7,025 nucleotides of DNA from Bacteroidota bacterium (GTDB lineage: Bacteria > Bacteroidota > Bacteroidia > Flavobacteriales > Flavobacteriaceae). The stretch covers positions 1-7,025 of the forward strand of contig JABHYI010000175.1 of the NCBI GenBank assembly GCA_018656255.1, written 5' to 3'. Under the pieces are notes generated by a model. That model saw nothing but the letters and a program-made list of their open reading frames with translations, searched no databases and had not been told where the DNA came from. Numbering within the stretch: the first letter of the stretch is position 1; every line of letters begins with the position of its first letter. The position numbers and the translations under genes are program-made. Shown in pieces: positions 1 through 3,971 of this stretch.

Positions 1-548
1 AATACGCTCCAAAAATGGTAGGTGTTCGTATCGCAAATGAATTTATTGGCGCTCTTATAGGACCAGGAGGAAAAGTAATACAAGAACTTCAAAAAACTAC
101 TGGAACAACAATTGTTATCAACGAAGATCCAGTAACAGAAGAGGGAATTGTTGAAATCCTAGGTACAGGTCAAGAAGGAATTGACGCAGTACTTGCTAAG
201 ATTGACTCTATTACATTTAAGCCTACTGTAGGATCTGCATATGAGGTGAAAGTAATTAAAATGTTAGATTTTGGTGCTGTTGTTGAGTATATGGAAGCTC
301 CAGGAAACGAAGTATTATTACACGTATCTGAGCTAGCTTGGGAACGCACAGAAAACGTTAGCGATGTGGTAAACATGGGTGATGTATTTGATGTGAAGTA
401 CTTTGGTCTTGACAAACGCACTAGAAAAGAGAAAGTGTCTCGTAAAGCTCTTATGGAAAAACCAGAAGGATACGTAGCACCAGCTCCTAGAGAACGCAAC
501 AATGATCGTCGTCCTCCAAGAAGAGATGACAGAAGAAAAAGAGACTAA
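1..548 (+). CDS. pnp: Polynucleotide phosphorylase, C-terminal part (partial at left edge)
   Basis: This is the 3'-terminal portion of PNPase, the phosphorolytic 3'-to-5' exoribonuclease of mRNA decay; the reading frame is open from base 3. About 182 residues are visible, so the two RNase PH catalytic domains lie outside the window. First comes a KH domain with the GxxG loop ([11 protein letters not shown], codons about 51-84) that grips single-stranded RNA. It is followed by an S1 domain running from about base 230 to 455 ([20 protein letters not shown], then LLHVSEL). The protein ends in a short Arg/Asp/Pro-rich tail ([13 protein letters not shown]) that is probably disordered and may add RNA affinity. 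The internal ATG at base 15 is not a start: the codons before it (YAPK) match the family sequence leading into the KH domain. The gene ends 26 bases before a strong terminator. Identification is confident; the tail function is inferred. Confidence 0.97.
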   Translation, partial: YAPKMVGVRIANEFIGALIGPGGKVIQELQKTTGTTIVINEDPVTEEGIVEILGTGQEGIDAVLAKIDSITFKPTVGSAYEVKVIKMLDFGAVVEYMEAPGNEVLLHVSELAWERTENVSDVVNMGDVFDVKYFGLDKRTRKEKVSRKALMEKPEGYVAPAPRERNNDRRPPRRDDRRKRD

Positions 549-574
549 TACATGTTTTTCTTTTATTAAATAGC

Positions 575-608
575 AAAGCGCCTTTCTTTAACTGAAAGGC
601 GCTTTTTT
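575..608 (+). terminator. Rho-independent terminator after pnp
   Basis: A perfect 12-bp stem (AAAGCGCCTTTC, 575-586, with GAAAGGCGCTTT, 594-605) closes a 7-base loop, and six T (603-608) overlap and extend the end of the right arm. It starts 26 bases after the pnp stop, so pnp transcription probably ends here and the following unit needs its own promoter. Confidence 0.93.
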
Positions 609-755
609 ATTGTAACATACTCAGTAACAAGTATCAATAACAGCCTATAAAAAAACCTTGTATTGATTAATTAGTAGATAGCCAACAAGGAGTCTTACAC
701 TGGATTTTTTTTTATTACCTTTAACAACATATTGGCACTATTAACACCTACTAAC
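609..755 (+). promoter_or_regulatory. Leader/promoter region of the BLUF-rpe unit (no clear promoter box)
   Basis: This spacer must hold the promoter of the BLUF-rpe unit because a terminator lies just upstream, but I find no exact TAnnTTTG box. What is visible: a direct repeat GTAACA (612-617 and 624-629); an inverted repeat CCTTGT (656-661) / ACAAGG (685-690); an AAGGAG Shine-Dalgarno-like sequence (687-692); and a run of nine T (705-713). The AAGGAG is too far from the BLUF start (ATG at 756) to serve it. It does sit 7 bases before a CTG that opens a 14-codon frame. Function is inferred from position only. Confidence 0.4.
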
Positions 756-1157
756 ATGATTCATACCATTTGCTACTCTAGCAAGGCCGTTGATGGGCTT
801 GAAAAAGAAGCACTAGAAGGAATTTACAATAAAACCTACACTACTAATAGCCTAAGAAATGTAACTGGCATACTTCTATTTGAACTGGGTAATTTTTTCC
901 AGGTTTTAGAGGGAGATAAAGATATCATCATGTCACTGTATGAGAATAAAATAAAGAACGACCCAAGGCATCATTCAATATTTGAGATTATTAACAGACC
1001 CAAACAAAAGGCATTATTCTCTGACTACAGCACAGACTTTAATATTGTTCGTACTGCGGAGCAATTGGCTACCATAGATGCCTATTTAAAAGAAAACAAA
1101 GTTAGTACCTCAGAAAAAATTCAACGTTTAATACAACCTTTTTTACTACTACCATGA
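756..1157 (+). CDS. Short BLUF-domain (blue light using FAD) photoreceptor-like protein
   Basis: A 133-residue protein consisting of one BLUF domain plus a C-terminal extension of about 35 residues, the layout of stand-alone short BLUF proteins. In the family these bind FAD and switch a hydrogen-bond network on blue light. The visible key residues are Tyr7 (HTICYSS), Asn31 before the VTGILLF strand, Gln49 (FFQVLEG), and the family pattern D-x-RHH at 69-73. The flavin Tyr and Gln needed for the photocycle are therefore present. At the later signature, usually FpdWsMgF, this protein reads FSDYSTDF (88-95). Tyr91 thus replaces the semi-conserved Trp and Thr93 replaces the Met used for output in studied members. 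No effector domain is fused, so output would be through protein contacts. I chose the ATG at 756, which puts Tyr7 at the usual distance; a TTG at 732 would add eight residues (MALLTPTN). The TGA overlaps the rpe start codon. Confidence 0.87.
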   Translation: MIHTICYSSKAVDGLEKEALEGIYNKTYTTNSLRNVTGILLFELGNFFQVLEGDKDIIMSLYENKIKNDPRHHSIFEIINRPKQKALFSDYSTDFNIVRTAEQLATIDAYLKENKVSTSEKIQRLIQPFLLLP

Positions 1158-1816
1158 GCCACACCCTTATAGCCCCTTCAGTTTTAGCTGCAGACTTTGC
1201 CAACTTACAACGTGATATTGAGATGATCAACAATTCTGATGCAGATTGGTTTCATATAGATATCATGGACGGTGTTTTTGTGCCTAATATTTCTTTTGGA
1301 ATGCCAGTGTTGCGTGATATTGCAAAACATGCAACAAAAACTATAGATGTGCATCTTATGATAGTAGATCCAGACAGGTATATTTCAACCTTTAAAAACT
1401 TAGGTGCAGATATACTAACGGTACACTATGAGGCTTGTACACATTTGCACAGAAACCTGCAGGCCATAAAAGCCCAGGGCATGAAAGCTGGAGTTGCTTT
1501 AAATCCTCATACAAGCATATCGCTTCTAGAAGATACCATACAAGACATAGACCTTGTGTGCCTTATGAGTGTTAATCCTGGTTTCGGCGGCCAGAGTTTT
1601 ATAGAAAACACCTATGACAAAGTAATTGCTTTAAAAGAATTAATTATTAGAAAAGGAGCCAACACCATCATAGAAATTGATGGCGGAGTCACTAATAAAA
1701 ACGCCAAACAACTTGCAGACGCTGGAGCAGATGTACTAGTGGCGGGTAGCTATGTTTTTAAATCTGAAGATCCTACCAAAACTATTACCAATCTTAAAGC
1801 GCTGCTAGCTTCTTAG
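1154..1816 (+). CDS. rpe: Ribulose-phosphate 3-epimerase
   Basis: This cytoplasmic enzyme interconverts D-ribulose 5-phosphate and D-xylulose 5-phosphate in the non-oxidative pentose phosphate pathway. The 220-residue length is normal for this TIM-barrel family. Visible landmarks are the N-terminal APSVLAADF strand with Ser9, and the metal ligands His34 and Asp36 (HIDIMDG), His67 (DVHLMI) and Asp176 (EIDGGV). Asp36 and Asp176 are the catalytic acid/base pair. The flexible loop and phosphate grip are seen at MSVNPGFGGQSF (138-149) and VAGSYVF (196-202). The ATG at 1154 overlaps the stop of the upstream BLUF gene (ATGA), so the two are almost certainly co-transcribed and probably translationally coupled. 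No strong terminator follows: only an AT-only inverted repeat at 1821-1843. Some read-through into the next unit is therefore possible. All catalytic residues are intact. Confidence 0.97.
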   Translation: MSHTLIAPSVLAADFANLQRDIEMINNSDADWFHIDIMDGVFVPNISFGMPVLRDIAKHATKTIDVHLMIVDPDRYISTFKNLGADILTVHYEACTHLHRNLQAIKAQGMKAGVALNPHTSISLLEDTIQDIDLVCLMSVNPGFGGQSFIENTYDKVIALKELIIRKGANTIIEIDGGVTNKNAKQLADAGADVLVAGSYVFKSEDPTKTITNLKALLAS

Positions 1817-1852
1817 ATTCTATTTTTTATCATTTTAAAAATAAATTAATTT

Positions 1853-1902
1853 GTAACCTTTAAGTTACACTTTAAAATGTTACCTTTGCGTTACATTTTA
1901 AA
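1853..1902 (+). repeat. Tandem imperfect 24-base repeat with four GTWAC half-sites (operator-like)
   Basis: Two copies (1853-1876 and 1879-1902), 26 bases apart, agree at 20 of 24 positions. Each holds two GTWAC pentamers: GTAAC at 1853, then GTTAC at 1864, 1879 and 1890. Starts are spaced 11, 15 and 11 bases, so each pair lies about one helical turn apart. The first pair is inverted (GTAAC/GTTAC) and the second is direct. The right copy contains the -7 box of the following operon. The layout suggests binding of a small dimeric regulator, perhaps the Cro-like protein encoded downstream; that link is inference. Confidence 0.75.
1881..1888 (+). promoter_or_regulatory. Bacteroidota -7 promoter box (TACCTTTG) of the membrane-protein/HTH operon
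   Basis: TACCTTTG matches the Bacteroidota TAnnTTTG -7 consensus exactly and ends 23 bases before the ATG at 1912, giving a short leader. No good -33 TTTG lies at the usual distance; the closest is TTTA at 1859-1862, with an 18-base spacer. The box lies inside the right copy of the tandem repeat, so a protein bound there would block the polymerase. Confidence 0.68.
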
Positions 1903-1911
1903 TACAAGACT

Positions 1912-2307
1912 ATGAGTGCAGAAATTATTATACCCGTTTTAGGAATGGCGACAGGAATTATCATTCCACTAGCAGCTTTTTATTGGCAATATCTGGAGGG
2001 TAAAGAAAAAAGAGAAACAGCAGTAGAGATTTCAAAAAGCTTGAATGACCCAGATAAAATAGAAAAGCTGATGGCTATTTTTGAAGAAAGAAAAAAAGAC
2101 CCCATAGATTATAGAAGAAGTGGAGTGATTACAACCTTTGTAGGCATGGGCCTTTTTGGTTTTGGCATGTTTTTTTTAGGATCTATCCTAAAAGGGGTTG
2201 GCTGCCTGGTGGGGCTTATTGGTATAGGAACCCTTATTGCTGGTTACTTGTACCCAAACACGGGTAAAGAACTCACTAGTGCTGTTGAGGAGTTTGAAAA
2301 ACAATAA
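1912..2307 (+). CDS. Small membrane protein of unknown function, partner of the downstream HTH regulator
   Basis: A 131-residue protein with one N-terminal membrane segment (about residues 5-28, IIIPVLGMATGIIIPLAAFYW) and a charged middle (29-69). The middle includes SLNDPDKIEKLMAIFEERKKDP. Two further Gly-rich membrane segments follow (about 70-91 and 95-114), then a short acidic tail. No signal peptidase site or catalytic motif is visible. The plan resembles small Bacteroidota membrane proteins of the DUF6249 kind, but I cannot confirm membership. The stop lies 2 bases before the start of a Cro/XRE-type regulator, so the two form one operon, preceded by a -7 box inside a patterned repeat. 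A role as a membrane sensor or anti-regulator for the HTH protein is plausible but unproven. The ATG at 1912 is the natural start, just downstream of the promoter. Confidence 0.85.
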   Translation: MSAEIIIPVLGMATGIIIPLAAFYWQYLEGKEKRETAVEISKSLNDPDKIEKLMAIFEERKKDPIDYRRSGVITTFVGMGLFGFGMFFLGSILKGVGCLVGLIGIGTLIAGYLYPNTGKELTSAVEEFEKQ

Positions 2308-2309
2308 GC

Positions 2310-2522
2310 ATGGGCAAGGACCATGAAAAACTTTTAAACAACCTACAGCAGCTTAGAAAAGCTGCCAATCTCACCCAGCAAGAACTCTCTGAGGCGGCAG
2401 AGGTGTCTAGAAAGAGTATCAATGCCATAGAAAATGGTATTTATATCCCCTCTACGGTTTTGGCCCTAAAAATAGCAAAAACCATTAAGTGCAAGGTGGA
2501 AGATATATTCCAGCTACCTTAA
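2310..2522 (+). CDS. Small Cro/XRE-type helix-turn-helix transcriptional regulator
   Basis: A 70-residue stand-alone HTH_3 (Cro/C1) domain with no sensor domain. The helix-turn-helix is clear: LTQQELSEAAEVSRKSINAIENG at 21-43, with the scaffold helix at about 23-30 and the recognition helix at about 33-41. The typical end follows (YIPSTVLALKIAKTIKCKVEDIFQL), as in YozG-like minimal regulators. Such proteins dimerise and bind short operators, often their own promoter. The start is 2 bases after the stop of the membrane protein gene, with no Shine-Dalgarno of its own. It is probably translated by coupling. The tandem repeat at 1853-1902 is the obvious candidate operator. The gene ends 15 bases before a strong bidirectional terminator, which closes the operon. 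Confidence 0.94.
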   Translation: MGKDHEKLLNNLQQLRKAANLTQQELSEAAEVSRKSINAIENGIYIPSTVLALKIAKTIKCKVEDIFQLP

Positions 2523-2537
2523 TTAAAAACAGTATGT

Positions 2538-2571
2538 AAAAAAAGCCTCACGAGTACGTGAGGCTTTTTTT
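2538..2571. terminator. Bidirectional Rho-independent terminator between HTH gene and gpx
   Basis: An 8-bp GC-rich stem (GCCTCACG, 2545-2552, with CGTGAGGC, 2557-2564) closes the tetraloop AGTA. Seven A (2538-2544) flank it on the left and seven T (2565-2571) on the right. It can stop the HTH operon arriving on the + strand and the gpx transcript arriving on the - strand. Its right end is 17 bases from the gpx stop. Confidence 0.95.
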
Positions 2572-2587
2572 ATGTTGTTACGTTCTA

Positions 2588-3121
2588 TTACAATAATTTT
2601 ATAATCTTACTGCTCATTGGTTTTGTGGTTGAGTAAAAATAATCAATGAGCTGGCCGTTCTCATCTACCAGATATTTCTGGAAATTCCACCTTACTGTAG
2701 AATCCATCACCCCATTTTGGCTCTTGGAAGTAAGCCACTTATAGATTGGGTGTTGGCTGGCCCCTTTTACCTCAATTTTGGATGAGAGCGGGAAATCTAC
2801 CCCATAGTTAGCCCTACAAAAAGATTCTATCTCCTTGGCAGTTCCTGGCTCTTGGCCACCAAACTGATTGCAAGGCAGCCCTATAACCACAAGTTTATCT
2901 TTATAGGTCTTATACAGCTCCTGCAAACCATCGTATTGCGAGGTAAACCCGCACTTGGAGGCCACATTAACAAATAGTATTTTTTTGCCTTTATATTGGC
3001 TTAAATCTAGAGGCGCTCCAGAGATATCTGTAAGGGAAATATCATATAAAGATGCTGTAGTGTTTTGGGCAGTGGCCATAGTGCATGTGAGCAGCAAACA
3101 CAAAAATATTTTAGAAAGCAT
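2588..3121 (-). CDS. Secreted thiol (Cys) glutathione peroxidase-family protein
   Basis: A 177-residue member of the glutathione/thioredoxin-dependent peroxidase family, which reduces hydrogen peroxide and organic hydroperoxides. An N-terminal signal peptide (MLSKIFLCLLLTCTMATA, cleavage likely after Ala18 before QN) points to the periplasm. The catalytic tetrad is complete: Cys57 (NVASKCGFT; codon TGC, so not selenocysteine), Gln90 (QFGGQEPG), and Trp145-Asn146 (RWNF). Cys102 (SFCRANYGVDFP) sits where thioredoxin-type Gpx enzymes such as yeast Gpx3 have their resolving cysteine. The natural donor is therefore probably a thioredoxin-fold protein rather than glutathione (inference). The fold ends normally with YFYSTTKPMSSKI. 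The ATG at 3121 is favoured because it gives the signal peptide and lies 12 bases from a TACCTTTG box. The gene is probably monocistronic: terminators lie on both sides. Confidence 0.95.
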   Translation of the reverse strand: MLSKIFLCLLLTCTMATAQNTTASLYDISLTDISGAPLDLSQYKGKKILFVNVASKCGFTSQYDGLQELYKTYKDKLVVIGLPCNQFGGQEPGTAKEIESFCRANYGVDFPLSSKIEVKGASQHPIYKWLTSKSQNGVMDSTVRWNFQKYLVDENGQLIDYFYSTTKPMSSKIIKLL

Positions 3122-3127
3122 AGTTTT

Positions 3128-3145
3128 TTTTTACAAAGGTAAAAA
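3128..3145 (-). promoter_or_regulatory. gpx promoter: TACCTTTG -7 box inside a 7-bp palindrome
   Basis: On the - strand, 3141-3134 reads TACCTTTG, an exact TAnnTTTG -7 box. It is the same octamer as in the membrane-protein/HTH promoter. It lies in an inverted repeat TTTTTAC (3128-3134) / GTAAAAA (3139-3145). The box is followed by a run of nine A on the - strand (3132-3124) and then the gpx ATG at 3121. The transcript would therefore begin in or near the A-run with almost no leader. A matching -33 TTG is not obvious. Confidence 0.65.
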
Positions 3146-3207
3146 GGCTTTGCCACCCGCTAGCCAGAGGCGCTTATTTTTAACAAAGAATTATGTGGCG
3201 GGTGGTT

Positions 3208-3253
3208 CAAATAAAAAAAACACGCAAGCGAGGCTTGGTGTTTTTTTTATTTG
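3208..3253 (-). terminator. Long terminator hairpin downstream of tRNA-Arg
   Basis: A 16-bp perfect arm pair (CAAATAAAAAAAACAC, 3208-3223, with 3238-3253) is topped by a second 5-bp stem (CAAGC 3225-3229 with GCTTG 3233-3237). There is one bulged G (3224) and a 3-base loop. On the - strand the stem is followed by eight T, starting 11 bases after the tRNA CCA end. It should end the tRNA transcript and insulate gpx. Being symmetrical, it would also act on the + strand. Confidence 0.85.
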
Positions 3254-3263
3254 CACTATTTAT

Positions 3264-3340
3264 TGGTGACCCAGAGAGGATTCGAACCTCCAACCGTCAG
3301 AGCCGAAATCTGATATTCTATCCAGTTGAACTACTAGGCC
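3264..3340 (-). tRNA. tRNA-Arg, anticodon UCG
   Basis: The - strand from 3340 to 3264 folds as a complete 77-base tRNA with encoded CCA. The acceptor stem GGCCTAG pairs with CTGGGTC (two G-U pairs) and the discriminator is A73. The D-arm is GTTC/GAAT with GG and A20 in the loop, A20 being an arginine identity base. The anticodon stem is TCAGA/TCTGA with loop TTTCGGC, giving anticodon TCG at 3306-3304. The variable loop has 5 bases, and the T-arm GGAGG/CCTCT has TTCGAAT. It reads CGN arginine codons, chiefly CGA and CGG. It lies 39 bases after yqeY on the same strand and is followed by a strong terminator. Confidence 0.95.
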
Positions 3341-3362
3341 AAAAACACCTATACTATAGGTG
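3341..3362 (-). terminator. Terminator-like hairpin between yqeY and tRNA-Arg
   Basis: CACCTAT (3346-3352) pairs with ATAGGTG (3356-3362) around a 3-base loop. On the - strand the stem is followed directly by TTTTT (3345-3341), and the next base is G1 of the tRNA. It looks like a weak intrinsic terminator for yqeY, starting 17 bases past its stop. It may instead be part of the tRNA precursor leader. Confidence 0.5.
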
Positions 3363-3379
3363 CTGTATTGTTATATTTA

Positions 3380-3832
3380 TTAATTTGATAGGCGTGCCTT
3401 TACAAGTGTGCTTATGGTTTTCCCGTCTGCCCTACCAGACACTTGTTTTGTAACCATGCCCATTACCTTACCCATATCTGCCATAGTGCTTGCACCTGTG
3501 GCCTCAATAGCCTTATCTACCATGACGGCCACCTCAGCCTCGCTTAGTTGCTGTGGTAAAAACTGCTCAATTACTGCAGCTTCTGCTAATTCTGGATCTG
3601 CCAAATCTGAGCGTCCTTGAGTAGCGAAAATAGCAGCGCTATCTTTGCGCTGTTTTACCAGTTTTTGAAGTAGTTTTATTTCATCCTCAGGGCTAATATC
3701 TTGCTTTGCTCCATCTTGGGTTTGAGCCAGTAAAATAGCACTCTTCACAGAACGTAGTGCCTGCAGGGCAAGGGTGTCTTTACTTTTCATAGCCATTTTC
3801 ATGGCATCCATAATTTTTGCTGATAAACTCAT
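3380..3832 (-). CDS. GatB/YqeY domain-containing protein
   Basis: A 150-residue cytoplasmic protein of the YqeY family, which shares its fold with the C-terminal, tRNA-contacting domain of the GatB subunit of the Asp-tRNA(Asn)/Glu-tRNA(Gln) amidotransferase. The catalytic part of GatB is absent, so it is not an amidotransferase by itself. Family landmarks are the N-terminal helix with MAMKSKDTLALQALRSVKSAI (14-34), then LLQKLVKQRKDSAAIF (54-69) and GRSDLADPELAEAAVIEQFLPQQLS (73-97). The end reads DMGKVMGMVTKQVSGRADGKTISTLVKARL. Length is normal. It follows ftsZ on the same strand across 139 bases containing hairpins, an arrangement that is common in Bacteroidota. The exact role is unknown; association with tRNA aminoacylation is suggested by the fold only. 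The ATG at 3832 fits the conserved N-terminus. Confidence 0.93.
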   Translation of the reverse strand: MSLSAKIMDAMKMAMKSKDTLALQALRSVKSAILLAQTQDGAKQDISPEDEIKLLQKLVKQRKDSAAIFATQGRSDLADPELAEAAVIEQFLPQQLSEAEVAVMVDKAIEATGASTMADMGKVMGMVTKQVSGRADGKTISTLVKARLSN

Positions 3833-3891
3833 AGGTATGGGTATAAAAATTAGACCACGAAGATAGGAAATTAACTACAATTGTCATGTCT

Positions 3892-3928
3892 ATAAAAAAC
3901 CCATTAATAGCTATTAATGTGTTTTTTA
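3892..3928 (-). terminator. AT-rich terminator-like palindrome after ftsZ
   Basis: A perfect 16-base palindrome ATTAATAGCTATTAAT (3903-3918) is extended by C-G pairs with one C/T mismatch (3900-3902 with 3919-3921). A6 (3894-3899) lies on one side and T6 (3922-3927) on the other. On the - strand it ends in six T, about 45 bases after the ftsZ stop. It is GC-poor, so termination may be partial. The symmetrical tracts could serve either strand. Confidence 0.6.
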
Positions 3929-3939
3929 ATATTAAGTAC

Positions 3940-3969
3940 ACAAGTATATCTCGGGGGAGATACTCTTGT
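3940..3969 (-). other. Stem-loop immediately after the ftsZ stop codon
   Basis: ACAAG (3940-3944) pairs with CTTGT (3965-3969), then a 2x2 internal loop, then TATCTC (3947-3952) with GAGATA (3957-3962). The loop is GGGG on the + strand and CCCC in the ftsZ transcript. It begins 2 bases past the ftsZ stop and lacks its own T-run. It is therefore more likely an mRNA 3'-end stabiliser or the first part of a two-hairpin terminator with the palindrome at 3892-3928. Confidence 0.55.
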
Positions 3970-3971
3970 AA

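Noticed and set aside
15..17. ATG at base 15 as the start of a separate RNA-binding protein
   Set aside because: The frame is open to the window edge, and the residues before it fit the PNPase sequence entering the KH domain.
608..639. Weak hairpin TATTG/CAATA with inner ATAC/GTAT just after the pnp terminator
   Set aside because: Short arms, an internal bulge and only two G-C pairs make chance formation likely.
732..755. TTG start giving eight extra N-terminal residues (MALLTPTN) to the BLUF protein
   Set aside because: The ATG at 756 places the flavin Tyr at residue 7, as usual for the family, and the TTG has no ribosome-binding signal. The extension remains formally possible.
1821..1843. 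Inverted repeat TATTTTT/AAAAATA after rpe as a terminator
   Set aside because: It has no G-C pairs and no following T-run, so it cannot be called a terminator; such repeats are expected by chance in AT-rich spacers.
2950..2954. Selenocysteine glutathione peroxidase
   Set aside because: The active-site codon reads TGC on the - strand, so the enzyme uses cysteine.
2955..3453. Two overlapping + strand frames across the gpx 5' end, tRNA and yqeY 3' end
   Set aside because: They run through a tRNA gene and two hairpins on the opposite strand and show no protein-family features.
3858..3865. TATCTTCG on the - strand as the yqeY -7 box
   Set aside because: It has one mismatch to TAnnTTTG and no -33 TTG at proper spacing, so the evidence is too thin to annotate a promoter.
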